DNA of 57,440 bases from Prevotella sp. (GCA_016291085.1 JAEEVW010000022.1:1-57440); one strand, 5' to 3'. Positions 25,142 through 33,804 are shown, counted from the stretch's first letter. Notes: generated by a model from the letters alone, not told the origin. Made by a program: numbers and translations.

Positions 25142-26305
25142 CTAGTTTTTAGTTAGAAATATGATTTCGTTATTACGAATTGTTTTCTCTGTATCATGAA
25201 TTTGGCGTCGCAGCTGTTGTTCGGTCCGTTCGCTGGTGAGTATCTCGGAACGCAGCTCGTCGCGTTCGCCCTTGGCAGCCTGTGCGTAGTAGTCGCGGGC
25301 CTTGTCGAGGGCTTCCTGGAGACGCTGGTGGCGCTGACGCAAACTCTGAAGTTCCTGGAACAGTCGCTTACTGCCCGGGTCGCGGAAGTCGACCAACCTC
25401 GTGTAGGTGAGCTCGTCGTTGATGACGAAGGTGAACTCGTGGTCAACGGGTTTCTGATGCTGGCGGCGGGTGACATCTTGTAGTCGCGCCAGCGCTTGCT
25501 GACGGGCCGTTTCGTCGGTCCATGTGTCGGCAATGCGGTCGATGCGGGCGTAGGGAGCTATTTCCTCAGGACTTAAGGCCGAGGCGCTGTAGGTCTGTCG
25601 GCTTGCTGGAGGCAGGAAAAGGTAGACGCACACGGAGTCAGCCGGCTGGTTGCGGTCGGTGGCAAACCAACCCAGATTGCTGTACTCGTCGATGATGTAG
25701 AGATAGTCGTTGGCCTCGCTATTGAAGGGCATACCGATATTGACAGGGTGCAGGAACTGGTTGTCCTCTGCATCGTATCGTGTCACATAAATGTCGTAGC
25801 CGCCCAGTCCGTCGCTGCCTTCTGCTGCGAAGTAGAATGTCTGTCCGTCACCCATCATGAAAGGATAGTTGATGCGATGGAACTGGTTGTCGTCGTTGAT
25901 GCCTTTCAGCAGTTGCGGACGCGACCAACGATTGTTGATGTTCTCACTCATGTAGAGTTGCATGGTGGTGTCCGTCGGTGCCAGTGAGAGATAGCAGCGC
26001 GATCCCAATTCATTGACGTGAACGTAGGCATCGGGTTGCTGCTGGGTTTGGAAAATGTCCTGATAGCGAGCAACTTGTCCCACTTCGGGTGAAAGGAAAT
26101 AGGAGGCAAGGAACTGCTGCTTGGGAACCACCACGCTGTCGACAAAAAGGATGCGCTGTGTTTTTTCCGTCATTCGCTCCAGCTTGGCTTGGTGCTCTAT
26201 CTGTTCTGGCGTGAGTTTAGGCTTAGGAGCCCTGCGCTTCTGGGCCGTAGCTGATAGCGTAAGGAGCATGAGGAACGATATGAACAGGCAACGCGTCTTC
26301 ATCAT
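25142..26305 (-). CDS. Exported PD40-like protein with C-terminal coiled coil
   Basis: About 388 residues from MMKTRCLFISFLMLLTLSATA, a Sec signal peptide with likely cleavage after ATAQ. The middle (about 60-250) holds PD40/TolB-type repeats (INYPFMMGDGQTFYFAAEG, GLGGYDIYVTRYDAE, ANDYLYIIDEYSNLGWFATDRN), as in proteins of Bacteroidota envelope systems. Residues about 320-385 (FQELQSLRQRHQRLQEALDKA onwards) look like a coiled coil. A start 51 bases further up was rejected because it precedes the -7 box at 26310-26317. That box is only four bases from the ATG, so the mRNA may be leaderless. Function unknown; probably periplasmic or surface-attached. First gene of the operon with the phosphorylase and mnmE. 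Confidence 0.75.
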   Translation of the reverse strand: MMKTRCLFISFLMLLTLSATAQKRRAPKPKLTPEQIEHQAKLERMTEKTQRILFVDSVVVPKQQFLASYFLSPEVGQVARYQDIFQTQQQPDAYVHVNELGSRCYLSLAPTDTTMQLYMSENINNRWSRPQLLKGINDDNQFHRINYPFMMGDGQTFYFAAEGSDGLGGYDIYVTRYDAEDNQFLHPVNIGMPFNSEANDYLYIIDEYSNLGWFATDRNQPADSVCVYLFLPPASRQTYSASALSPEEIAPYARIDRIADTWTDETARQQALARLQDVTRRQHQKPVDHEFTFVINDELTYTRLVDFRDPGSKRLFQELQSLRQRHQRLQEALDKARDYYAQAAKGERDELRSEILTSERTEQQLRRQIHDTEKTIRNNEIIFLTKN

Positions 26306-26309
26306 TAGG

Positions 26310-26317
26310 CAAAGATA
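26310..26317 (-). promoter_or_regulatory. Promoter of the PD40-like gene, -7 box TATCTTTG
   Basis: Perfect TAnnTTTG ending four bases before the ATGATG start. A perfect 7-bp inverted repeat (TTGTATC-TTT-GATACAA, 26335-26351) lies in the -33 region and could be an operator. Confidence 0.6.
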
Positions 26318-26366
26318 CGAAAAAGTAATGGATTTTGTATCTTTGATACAATACAATTAAAGATAT

Positions 26367-27095
26367 TTAATACTCTACGAGCTTGTTGTCGGCTTCCAGG
26401 GCCCGCCAGATACTGTATCGTGCCTCGGGGTTAAGCCGTTGGAAATGTTCAAACAATTCGGACGCTGTTGTGCGGTTGGTGTCCTTCTCGTAAGGGCATT
26501 GCTTTAGTTGTTTTTCATAGCCTTGCTGCTCGGCGTAGGCGCGGATGTCGTCTTCCTGGCAGAGGCAGAGTGGCCGGATGATGGTAAGTGGCATCTTTCG
26601 CATGCGCAGCTTGGCAGGCATGGTGGCAAAATGTCCTTGGAAGGTGAGATTCATGAGGGCCGTGTGGATAATGTCGTCCTGATGGTGCCCTAGGGCAATC
26701 TTGGCGCAGCCCAGTTCTTGTGCAAGGTTGAAGAGTTGTTTTCTTCGTTGCCACGAACAAAGGAAACAGGCGGGCTTTTTGCTGCCCGACGGAAATCCGT
26801 CGGGAGTTGTGGTAAACGAGGTGGTGACGATGTGGAGGGGGACGCCGAGGTGGTCGCAGAACGACTGAAGGTAGGTGGTGTCCGTTTCGTAATGAATATT
26901 AATCATGCGGACATGCAGTGCCTCGACGGTAAAGTGGGGGACATGGATTTTGGAGCGGCGGGCGAGAAACTCGAGCAAACAGAGCGAGTCCTTGCCACCA
27001 GACAAACCGACGAGGATTTTGTCGTCCTCGTCGATGAGCTGATATTGTCCTAGCGCTTTGTTAAATTGTTTCCAAAGCCGTTCGTCGAGTGTCAT
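26367..27095 (-). CDS. TtcA-like tRNA thiolation PP-loop ATPase
   Basis: 242 residues. ATP-pyrophosphatase motif VGLSGGKDSLCLLEF near residue 30; CxxC at ACFLCSWQRRKQLF and LGHHQDDIIHTALMN follow the order found in TtcA (2-thiocytidine-32 in tRNA), which carries an iron-sulphur cluster on these cysteines. A third cysteine lies in KQCPYEKD. The protein is shorter than enterobacterial TtcA (about 310 residues), as common for Bacteroidota members. The TilS family is excluded by the CxxC and lack of its C-terminal domains. Directly abuts the DUF486 gene upstream. Substrate assignment is by family. Confidence 0.85.
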   Translation of the reverse strand: MTLDERLWKQFNKALGQYQLIDEDDKILVGLSGGKDSLCLLEFLARRSKIHVPHFTVEALHVRMINIHYETDTTYLQSFCDHLGVPLHIVTTSFTTTPDGFPSGSKKPACFLCSWQRRKQLFNLAQELGCAKIALGHHQDDIIHTALMNLTFQGHFATMPAKLRMRKMPLTIIRPLCLCQEDDIRAYAEQQGYEKQLKQCPYEKDTNRTTASELFEHFQRLNPEARYSIWRALEADNKLVEY

Positions 27096-27467
27096 TTAGT
27101 TCTCCATAAACACCAGATAGACAGCGCAGATAATGAGGAAGAAGGCCAGGATGTGGTTCCAATGCAGATGAGTGCCTTGGAACATGATGTTGGCAATGAT
27201 GCAGAAGACAGCCAGCGAGATACATTCCTGAATAACCTTCAGCTGAATGAGGTTGAAGGGTCCGCCGTTTTCGACAAACCCCAATCGGTTGGCGGGAACC
27301 TGGCAACAATACTCAAAGAAGGCAATGCCCCATGAGAAGGCAATGACACCTATCAGCGGCCAGTGGTTCGACACGCCGTTCTCCTGTAACTTTAAATGCC
27401 CATACCAAGCCAGCGTCATGAAGACGTTGCTTAGTATGAGCAATATGATGGTATAAAGTCCGTTCAC
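27096..27467 (-). CDS. DUF486 / DMT-superfamily small membrane protein
   Basis: 123 residues with four hydrophobic segments (LYTIILLILSNVFMTLAWYG; WPLIGVIAFSWGIAFFEYCCQ; ECISLAVFCIIANIMF; HILAFFLIICAVYLVF). The central PANRLGF and FNLIQLKVIQE match the DUF486 family, four-helix relatives of small multidrug transporters. Function is not known. The stop abuts the ttcA start, and a tandem-word tract (27468-27494) lies upstream, at the end of the nfnAB gene. Confidence 0.85.
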   Translation of the reverse strand: MNGLYTIILLILSNVFMTLAWYGHLKLQENGVSNHWPLIGVIAFSWGIAFFEYCCQVPANRLGFVENGGPFNLIQLKVIQECISLAVFCIIANIMFQGTHLHWNHILAFFLIICAVYLVFMEN

Positions 27468-27494
27468 GTTTACTTTTTTACCTTTTTACTTTTT
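27468..27494. repeat. Tandem-word tract between nfnAB-like gene and DUF486 gene
   Basis: Three near-copies of TTTTTTAC/CTTTTTAC, matching the tract between glnK and amtB. Confidence 0.7.
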
Positions 27495-29851
27495 TACTTT
27501 TTCTTCAGGAATTCGTCCATGTTTTGTGCAGCACGACGACCGTCACCCATGGCAAGAATCACCGTTGCACCACCACGCACGATATCACCACCGGCGAAGA
27601 TTTCGCTGCGAGATGACTGCATCTCCTCAGAGACGACAATCGTGTTTTTGCGACCAAGTTCCAGGCCCTCGATAGACTTCGGCACCAACGGGTTGGGTGA
27701 TACGCCAACGGCCACAATGACCTGATCGACATCGAGTGTCACGGTCTTACCCTCAACGGGGACAGGACTGCGACGCCCTGATGCATCGGGCTCGCCCAGC
27801 TCCATCACTTGCAGCACGGCCTGCTTAACGGCACCCTGCTCGTCGGCAATGTATTCGATGGGATTGTGGAGCGTCAGGAAGTTGATACCTTCCTCCTTGG
27901 CGTGCTTAACCTCCTCGAGACGAGCTGGCATCTCAACCTCTGAACGGCGATAAACCAACGTTACATCAGCACCTAGACGCTTGGCTGTACGACAAGAGTC
28001 CATAGCTGTGTTACCACCACCCACTACGAGCACGCTCTTGGCGGGATTCAACGGAGTGTCGGTTGTCGGATTGGCAGCATCCATCAGGTTCACACGAGTA
28101 AGATACTCGTTACTTGACATGATGTTTATAGAGTTCTCGCCAGGGATATTCATGAAGTTTGGCAGACCAGCGCCAGAACCTACGAAGATGCCCTTAAAGC
28201 CTTGAGCCTCAAGCTGCTCAACGCTGATGGTCTTGCCTACGATAACGTCGGTCTGGAAGTGAACGCCCATCTTGGCGAGGTTCTCGATTTCGACGTCGAC
28301 AATCTTGTTGGGCAGACGGAACTCGGGGATGCCATACTTCAGCACACCACCAATCTCGTGCAGAGCCTCGAAGACGTAAACATCGTAGCCCTTCTTCACC
28401 ATGTCGCCGGCGAAGCTCAGTCCAGCAGGACCAGAACCCACGACGGCAATCTTAATGCTGTTGGCAGGTGCAATCTCAGGCAGAGAGATGTTTCCGCTCT
28501 CACGCTCGAAGTCTGCAGCAAAACGCTCCAGATAGCCGATAGCCACAGCGGGCTCGTTCATCTTCAGGTGGATACACTTGCTCTCGCATTGTTTTTCCTG
28601 AGGACAGACACGGCCACAAACAGCGGGGAGGGCAGAGGTGTTCTTCAGCACCTTCGCAGCAGCCAGGAACTGGCCACGCTCGATGTTCTTGATGAACGAT
28701 GGGATATTGATATTCACAGGACAACCCTCTACACATGTAGGTTTAGCGCAGTCGAGACAACGCTTGGCCTCGGTCATAGCCATCTCCTTGGTCAGACCAA
28801 TGTTTACCTCCTCAGTACGAGTGGTAGCACGATAGACGGGGTCGAGTTCAGGCATGATGACACGTTCAATCTGGGTGCGCTCCTTCGGTTTCATCGAAGC
28901 ACGCAGTTCCTTACGCCATTCAGCGTCGCGATCGGTCAGAATGTCTATGGTGTCGTTGGTCGGATCGTCATCCATGACAATGTCGGTGGTTTTCTCGACG
29001 GCAGATCCGTCGAGCATACTACCGTTGGTCAGGTGCTCCTCGTAATGAGCCAGCTCTTCCTGCTCTTCGCGCTTGAAGGTGCCCATGCGCTTGAACATCT
29101 CGTCCCAATCAACGAGTGCGCCGTCGAACTCAGGGCCATCGATGCAGACGAACTTCGTCTTACTGCCAATTGTCAGTCGGCAAGCACCACACATACCAGT
29201 ACCATCGACCATAATGGTGTTCAGTGAAACTTCGCAGGGGATGTTATGTTTCTGAGCGGTGAGGTTCGAGAACTTCATCATGATGGGAGGTCCAATAGCA
29301 AATACCTTATCGACATGTTCCTGCTCGAAGAATTTCTCCATACCAACGGTAACTACACCCTTTTCGCCGTACGAACCATCATCGGTCATGATGATTACCT
29401 CGTCAGAACTCTCACGAACCTTGTCCTCGAGGATAATCAAATCCTTCGAACGGCCTGCCATCACGCTCAGGACTCTGTTGCCAGCAGCCTTCAGTGCCTG
29501 GATGATAGGCAACATGGGAGCCACACCGAGTCCGCCACCGGCACAAACCACCGTGCCGTATTTCTCGATACGCGTAGGATTGCCCAGCGGACCGACCACG
29601 TCGGCTACGAAGTCACCCTCGCCGAGGGCACAGAGTTTCTTTGATGACAGTCCTACCATCTGGACCACCAGCGTAATGGTGCCACGATCGATGTCGGCAC
29701 CAGCGATGGTCAGCGGCATGCGTTCACCTTTCTTGTCGACACGCACAATCACGAAGTTACCAGCCTTACGACTCTTCGCAATCAGCGGTGCCTCAATTTC
29801 AAAGAGAAAAACCTTCTCTGAGAATTGCTCTTTTCTTACGATTTTATTCAT
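27494..29851 (-). CDS. Fused NfnAB-type NAD(P)H:ferredoxin oxidoreductase
   Basis: 785 residues from MNKIVRKEQFSEKVFLFEIEAP. N-terminal half (1 to about 280) is a ferredoxin-NADP reductase/PyrK-like domain with FAD and NAD sites (VCAGGGLGVAPMLPIIQALKA) and 2Fe-2S cysteines in TGMCGACRLTIG. C-terminal half (about 330-785) is GltD-like, with cluster cysteines CLDCAKPTCVEGCP and CGRVCPQEKQCESKC, FAD motif VVGSGPAGLSFAGDM and NADPH motif VLVVGGGNTAMDS. In clostridia and Thermotoga such halves are separate NfnA/NfnB subunits performing electron-bifurcating transhydrogenation; the fused form occurs in Bacteroidota. Often mislabelled as glutamate synthase; no large subunit is adjacent. The in-frame ATG at 29935 lies before the -7 box (29882-29889), so the inner start was chosen. 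Confidence 0.9.
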   Translation of the reverse strand: MNKIVRKEQFSEKVFLFEIEAPLIAKSRKAGNFVIVRVDKKGERMPLTIAGADIDRGTITLVVQMVGLSSKKLCALGEGDFVADVVGPLGNPTRIEKYGTVVCAGGGLGVAPMLPIIQALKAAGNRVLSVMAGRSKDLIILEDKVRESSDEVIIMTDDGSYGEKGVVTVGMEKFFEQEHVDKVFAIGPPIMMKFSNLTAQKHNIPCEVSLNTIMVDGTGMCGACRLTIGSKTKFVCIDGPEFDGALVDWDEMFKRMGTFKREEQEELAHYEEHLTNGSMLDGSAVEKTTDIVMDDDPTNDTIDILTDRDAEWRKELRASMKPKERTQIERVIMPELDPVYRATTRTEEVNIGLTKEMAMTEAKRCLDCAKPTCVEGCPVNINIPSFIKNIERGQFLAAAKVLKNTSALPAVCGRVCPQEKQCESKCIHLKMNEPAVAIGYLERFAADFERESGNISLPEIAPANSIKIAVVGSGPAGLSFAGDMVKKGYDVYVFEALHEIGGVLKYGIPEFRLPNKIVDVEIENLAKMGVHFQTDVIVGKTISVEQLEAQGFKGIFVGSGAGLPNFMNIPGENSINIMSSNEYLTRVNLMDAANPTTDTPLNPAKSVLVVGGGNTAMDSCRTAKRLGADVTLVYRRSEVEMPARLEEVKHAKEEGINFLTLHNPIEYIADEQGAVKQAVLQVMELGEPDASGRRSPVPVEGKTVTLDVDQVIVAVGVSPNPLVPKSIEGLELGRKNTIVVSEEMQSSRSEIFAGGDIVRGGATVILAMGDGRRAAQNMDEFLKKK

Positions 29852-29881
29852 AATCCTATTGCTTGGTTTACATTTTGTGTG

Positions 29882-29889
29882 CAAAGGTA
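29882..29889 (-). promoter_or_regulatory. nfnAB promoter, -7 box TACCTTTG
   Basis: Perfect TAnnTTTG 30 bases upstream of the chosen start codon. The hairpin at 29903-29938 lies just upstream. Confidence 0.7.
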
Positions 29890-29902
29890 CAAAAATATAA
29901 GA

Positions 29903-29938
29903 AAAATGCCAAATAAATCGTGGTTTATTTGGCATTTT
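29903..29938 (-). terminator. Terminator of the cytidylate-kinase-like gene
   Basis: Perfect 15-bp stem (arms 29903-29917 and 29924-29938, 6-base loop) followed on the minus strand by TTTTTCTT. Lies 30 bases past the stop codon of the 29969 gene. Confidence 0.92.
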
Positions 29939-29968
29939 GAAATGATGTCCTTAGCGATATTTCTTGTT

Positions 29969-30613
29969 CTATCCGATGTACTTAAGTATCAGCTCGACAA
30001 TTTCATCCTCGGTTTTTCCTTCCATGTTGAAGACGAGGTCGTAGTTGCGAGTGTCGTAACGCGATGTGCCAGTATACTTCTTGACATAGGTCTCGCGCAT
30101 TTCGTCCACTTTCTTGATGACCTTCTCAGCCTCCTCGTGGCTCAGGTTCTGCTTAGTCATGAGGCGCTGGATGCGGTGCTCCAGAGGAGCCTGAATGAGG
30201 ATGCTCAGGTGATTGGGGTGCTCGGCAAATACGTGGAAACCAGAACGTCCTGCTACGACGCACGATTCCTCAGCGGCTACGTTAGTCAGGATTTCCTTCT
30301 CAACTTTAAACATCTCACCGCTGGTCAGCAGAGTTGCTCCCTGACCAGTCATTTGCTGGTAGTACCACATCTCGTTCATGCCCTGGCCCATATACATGGC
30401 GGCATTGATGAATTCGCGAAGCCAATTCGTCTTGCTGGCTTTCAGCTTCTCAATTTCACCGGTAGTCAGATGATACTTTTCTTTCAGCTCGTTGATAAGT
30501 GCCTTGTCGTAGAAAGGAACACTCAGCTTCTCGGCCAACTTTCTACCAACAGTACGACCGCCGCTACCTAATTCGCGATTAATCGTGATGACATACTTTT
30601 GATTTTTGTCCAT
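29969..30613 (-). CDS. Cytidylate-kinase-like P-loop protein (paralogue 1)
   Basis: 214 residues from MDKNQKYVITINRELGSGGRTVGRKLAEKL. The family nucleotide-binding region reads REXGSGGRTVGRKLA, as in the cytidylate_kin_2 group. ESCVVAGRSGFHVF, HPNHLSILIQAPLEHRIQRLM and the C-terminal TSRYDTRNYDLVF are conserved with a second copy at 39531-40166. The real phosphate acceptor is uncertain; it is not the canonical Cmk, which has a different lid. A longer start at 30676 is unlikely because the -7 box (TATCTTTG at 30666-30673) lies inside it. Single-gene unit with its own terminator. Confidence 0.85.
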   Translation of the reverse strand: MDKNQKYVITINRELGSGGRTVGRKLAEKLSVPFYDKALINELKEKYHLTTGEIEKLKASKTNWLREFINAAMYMGQGMNEMWYYQQMTGQGATLLTSGEMFKVEKEILTNVAAEESCVVAGRSGFHVFAEHPNHLSILIQAPLEHRIQRLMTKQNLSHEEAEKVIKKVDEMRETYVKKYTGTSRYDTRNYDLVFNMEGKTEDEIVELILKYIG

Positions 30614-30665
30614 ATTGTTAGTTTTTTGGGTTAATAATAATCCAACGTTTGTTTGTAATTTGTTG

Positions 30666-30673
30666 CAAAGATA
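30666..30673 (-). promoter_or_regulatory. Promoter of cytidylate-kinase-like gene, -7 box TATCTTTG
   Basis: Perfect TAnnTTTG, 52 bases upstream of the chosen ATG. Confidence 0.65.
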
Positions 30674-30729
30674 CAAAAACTTTATTGATTATCAAAGAAA
30701 AAAGTCACAAAAATATTTTGTCCTGCGAA

Positions 30730-32049
30730 TTAGTCAATGATCTCAAAGCCCGTATAAGGTACCAAAGCAGCCGGAATCTTGATGCCGTTCTCCGTCTGGT
30801 TGTTCTCCAACAGAGCAGCGACGATGCGCGGGAGAGCGAGAGCAGAGCCGTTCAGCGTGTGGCAGAGTTCAGGCTTCTTGCTGCCTTCTGGACGGAAGCG
30901 ACACTTCAGACGGTTGGCCTGATAGGTGTCGAAATTCGATACTGACGATACCTCAAGCCAGCGTCCCTGAGCCTCAGAATAAACCTCGAAATCGTAGCAA
31001 ATAGCACTCGTAAAGCTTTGATCGCCACCGCATAGCAACAGAATTCTATAGGGAAGCTCCAACTTCTTCAGCAGGCCTTCTACATGTTCCAGCATCTCCT
31101 TGTGGCTCTCCTTTGAATGTTCGGGTTTGTCGATGCGTACAATCTCAATCTTCGAGAACTCATGCAGGCGGTTCAGTCCGCGAACGTCTTTACCATAGCT
31201 ACCAGCCTCGCGACGGAAACACTCCGTGTAGGCACAGTTCTTGATGGGCAGATCCTTCTCGTCGAGAATCACGTCGCGATAGATATTGGTGACAGGAACT
31301 TCAGCGGTAGGAATCAGATAGAAGTCGTCAACCTCGCAATGATACATTTGGCCTTCCTTGTCAGGCAGCTGACCCGTACCATAGCCAGAAGCAGCGTTCA
31401 CTACCGTCGGAGGCATAATCTCCGTATAGCCGGCCTTGTTGGCTTCAGCAAGGAAGAAATTGATCAGTGCACGCTGCAGACGGGCACCCTTGCCGATATA
31501 CACGGGGAAACCAGCACCTGTGATCTTTACGCCCAAGTCGAAGTCGATGAGGTTGTATTTCTTGGCCAGTTCCCAGTGGGGCAGGGGGTTGGCAATGCCC
31601 AGCGAGGGGTTCACGTCCCAGTTGCCGACGGTGTCGTCAGGACCACACTCCTTCAGGTTCGACTTCACCACGTGGTTGTCCTCAGCGGCCTTGCCCTCGG
31701 GTACCTCGTCGTAGGGAATATTGGGAATCTGGCAGAGCAGCGTGGTCATCTCTTCCTGAGCCTTGGCCATCGTCTCGTCCATCAGCTTCGACTTCTCCTT
31801 CAGCTGGGCCACCTGAGCCTTTACCTGCTCAGCCTCGTCCTTCTTGCCTTCCTTCATCAGACGGCCAATCTGACCAGACAACTGCTTCTGCTCGTTCAGG
31901 CTCTTGTCCAGCTCCTGCTGGGCCTCACGGCGTTTCTTGTCGACGGCCAATACCTGGTCGATAGCCTCTTTGGCACCCTGAAAGTGCTTCTTTTCCAATC
32001 CGCGAATCACGCGGTCTGTCTCTTCTGTAATAAGCTTCAGTGTAAGCAT
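30730..32049 (-). CDS. serS: Seryl-tRNA synthetase
   Basis: Charges tRNA-Ser. 439 residues. N-terminal coiled-coil arm (about 30-105; KKRREAQQELDKSLNEQKQL, EQVKAQVAQLKEKSK). Class II motif 2 is CFRREAGSYGKDVRGLNRLH and motif 3 is ELCHTLNGSALALPRIVAALL; IPTAEVPVTNIYRD is the serine-binding region. Full length. Promoter TACTTTTG at 32113-32120; the spacer just before the start carries TATTTACT-type words. Confidence 0.97.
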   Translation of the reverse strand: MLTLKLITEETDRVIRGLEKKHFQGAKEAIDQVLAVDKKRREAQQELDKSLNEQKQLSGQIGRLMKEGKKDEAEQVKAQVAQLKEKSKLMDETMAKAQEEMTTLLCQIPNIPYDEVPEGKAAEDNHVVKSNLKECGPDDTVGNWDVNPSLGIANPLPHWELAKKYNLIDFDLGVKITGAGFPVYIGKGARLQRALINFFLAEANKAGYTEIMPPTVVNAASGYGTGQLPDKEGQMYHCEVDDFYLIPTAEVPVTNIYRDVILDEKDLPIKNCAYTECFRREAGSYGKDVRGLNRLHEFSKIEIVRIDKPEHSKESHKEMLEHVEGLLKKLELPYRILLLCGGDQSFTSAICYDFEVYSEAQGRWLEVSSVSNFDTYQANRLKCRFRPEGSKKPELCHTLNGSALALPRIVAALLENNQTENGIKIPAALVPYTGFEIID

Positions 32050-32098
32050 AACATCTATTTACTGTTTGACTATTTACTATTTATTATTTTCGTATTTT
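32050..32098. repeat. Tandem-word tract upstream of serS
   Basis: Near-copies of CTATTTA/TATTTACTG in the serS 5' leader, between its -7 box and start codon. Confidence 0.55.
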
Positions 32099-32112
32099 AC
32101 TATTAGTGCCTG

Positions 32113-32120
32113 CAAAAGTA
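32113..32120 (-). promoter_or_regulatory. serS promoter, -7 box TACTTTTG
   Basis: Perfect TAnnTTTG, 63 bases upstream of the start and directly after the gdhA terminator. Confidence 0.65.
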
Positions 32121-32125
32121 ATAAA

Positions 32126-32159
32126 AAAAAATGGACTGACCAAAAGTCAGCCCATTTTT
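32126..32159 (-). terminator. Terminator of gdhA
   Basis: Stem of about 14 bp with one mismatch (AAAAATGG-A-CTGAC against GTCAG-C-CCATTTTT), loop CAAAA, followed on the minus strand by a T-run. Confidence 0.85.
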
Positions 32160-32179
32160 ATAATAAAATTGAATTCGTT

Positions 32180-32253
32180 AGCTTACACAATGCCTTGAGT
32201 ACCCTCAAGGCTTTGTGCACCTTGACTTCGTCGAGCTTACACGATGCCTTGAG
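32180..32253 (-). repeat. Partial duplication of the gdhA 3' end
   Basis: AGCTTACACRATGCCTTGAG occurs at 32180-32199 and 32234-32253 with one difference. The second copy is the last codons and stop of gdhA; the first is a non-coding copy 54 bases downstream. Next to the first copy is a perfect 8-bp hairpin (GCCTTGAG-GGTA-CTCAAGGC). Confidence 0.8.
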
Positions 32254-33574
32254 CCATCATGGCATTGGCAACCTTCATGAAGCCGGCAACGTTAGCACCC
32301 TTCACGTAGTTGATGTAGCCATCAGCCTGCGTACCGTACTTCACGCAGTTTTCGTGAATATCGTTCATGATGCGCTTCAGATAGTCGTCAACCTCCTTAG
32401 CGGTCCAGCTCAGACGCTCAGAGTTCTGCGACATCTCAAGACCAGATACTGACACACCACCAGCGTTAGAAGCCTTACCAGGAGCATAGAGAATCTTAGC
32501 ATCTTGGAAAATCTTGATAGCCTCGGGCAGTGAAGGCATGTTGGCACCCTCAGCAACAGCAATCACACCATTGTCAATCAGGGCCTGAGCCTGCTCGCCG
32601 TTGATCTCGTTCTGAGTAGCGCAAGGCAGAGCGATGTCGGCCTTCTCGTGCCAGGGGCGCTCGCCAGCCACATACTTGGCATTGGGATACTCTTCAGCAT
32701 ACTCCTTGATACGTCCGCGCTCAACATTCTTCAGTTCCTTTACATACTCGAGCTTCTCCTGAGTGATACCGTCTGGATCGTAGATGTAACCGTCAGAGTC
32801 AGACAGCGTCATGGGGATGGCACCCAGCTGGATGCACTTCTCAGTAGCATACTGAGCCACGTTACCAGAACCGGAAATCAGCACCTTCTTACCCTTCAGC
32901 TCGATACCGCGGGTAGCCAGCATAGAAGTCAAGAAGTATACGCAACCGTAACCAGTAGCCTCAGGACGGATCAGTGAACCACCGAATGAGAGACCCTTAC
33001 CGGTCAGCACGCCCTGGAACTGATGAGTCAGCTTCTTGTACTGTCCGAACAAATAACCAACCTCACGGCCACCGACGCCGATGTCACCAGCGGGAACGTC
33101 CTCATCAGGACCGATGACGCGATACAGTTCGTTCATGAATGCCTGACAGAAGCGCATCACCTCAGCGTCGCTCTTGCCACGGGGCGAGAAGTCTGAACCA
33201 CCCTTAGCACCACCCATAGGCAGCGTGGTCAGTGAGTTCTTGAAGGTCTGCTCGAAAGCCAGGAACTTCAGGATACCCAGGTTTACGCTCTTGTGATAGC
33301 GGAGACCTCCTTTGTACGGGCCAATGGCGTTATTGTGCTGGATACGATAACCCATGTTGGTCTGTACCTTACCCTGGTCGTCAACCCATGTGATGCGGAA
33401 CTCACAAACACGATCGGGGATGCAAAGGCGCTCAATCAGATTGGCCTTTTCAAACTCGGGGTGCTTGTTGTACTCTTCCTCGATGGTGGGAAGTACCTGA
33501 CTTACGGCCTGGATGTACTCCGGCTCGTTGGGAAATCTCTGTTTCAGTTCCTCTACAACTTTTGCTGCATTCAT
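32237..33574 (-). CDS. gdhA: Glutamate dehydrogenase
   Basis: Reductive amination of 2-oxoglutarate with ammonium, or the reverse. 445 residues, the hexameric small form. Substrate motifs GPYKGGLRYHKSVN and TLPMGGAKGGSDFSPRGKSD; dinucleotide motif VLISGSGNVAQYATEK. NADP preference is typical of this size class, but the acidic/basic residue after the second strand (TLSDSDGYI) does not settle it. Promoter TAATTTTG at 33637-33644. Unlike glnN, glnK, gltB and the second amt gene, there is no ACAWWKTGWYA box at the 63-base offset, so it is probably regulated separately. Confidence 0.97.
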   Translation of the reverse strand: MNAAKVVEELKQRFPNEPEYIQAVSQVLPTIEEEYNKHPEFEKANLIERLCIPDRVCEFRITWVDDQGKVQTNMGYRIQHNNAIGPYKGGLRYHKSVNLGILKFLAFEQTFKNSLTTLPMGGAKGGSDFSPRGKSDAEVMRFCQAFMNELYRVIGPDEDVPAGDIGVGGREVGYLFGQYKKLTHQFQGVLTGKGLSFGGSLIRPEATGYGCVYFLTSMLATRGIELKGKKVLISGSGNVAQYATEKCIQLGAIPMTLSDSDGYIYDPDGITQEKLEYVKELKNVERGRIKEYAEEYPNAKYVAGERPWHEKADIALPCATQNEINGEQAQALIDNGVIAVAEGANMPSLPEAIKIFQDAKILYAPGKASNAGGVSVSGLEMSQNSERLSWTAKEVDDYLKRIMNDIHENCVKYGTQADGYINYVKGANVAGFMKVANAMMAQGIV

Positions 33575-33636
33575 AATCTTTTTACTTTTAAAGTTATTGT
33601 ACTATTGAAAATATTGTTATTTCTCGTTTGCGGTTG

Positions 33637-33644
33637 CAAAATTA
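33637..33644 (-). promoter_or_regulatory. gdhA promoter, -7 box TAATTTTG
   Basis: Perfect TAnnTTTG 63 bases upstream of the start codon. Confidence 0.7.
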
Positions 33645-33754
33645 CATCAAAAACTATAAAATACCAAACATTTTGCAAGAAAAATCACGAAAACGCTTAC
33701 GTTTTGTTACTTAATTGATTTATATCAAGTCAAAATGTGTATAGATACAAAAAA

Positions 33755-33783
33755 TATGTGCGCGAAAACAATTCGCGCACATA
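33755..33783 (-). terminator. Terminator of rpsA
   Basis: Perfect 12-bp stem (arms 33755-33766 and 33772-33783, 5-base loop) followed on the minus strand by a T-run (ATTTTTTG). Confidence 0.93.
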
Positions 33784-33804
33784 CCTTATTATATTATAAG
33801 GCGA

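Noticed and set aside
28202..29227. Plus-strand frame of 341 codons opposite nfnAB
   Set aside because: Mirror of a conserved coding gene with strong codon bias; the translated sequence shows no domain.
27494..29851. Second glutamate synthase small subunit
   Set aside because: The C-terminal half is GltD-like, but the fused N-terminal FAD/2Fe-2S reductase domain and lack of a large subunit point to an NfnAB-type enzyme.
33637..33760. Nitrogen box upstream of gdhA
   Set aside because: At 63 and 106 bases from the gdhA -7 box the sequence does not match ACAWWKTGWYA; only loose AT-rich similarity (TTACGTTTTGTTAC) is present.
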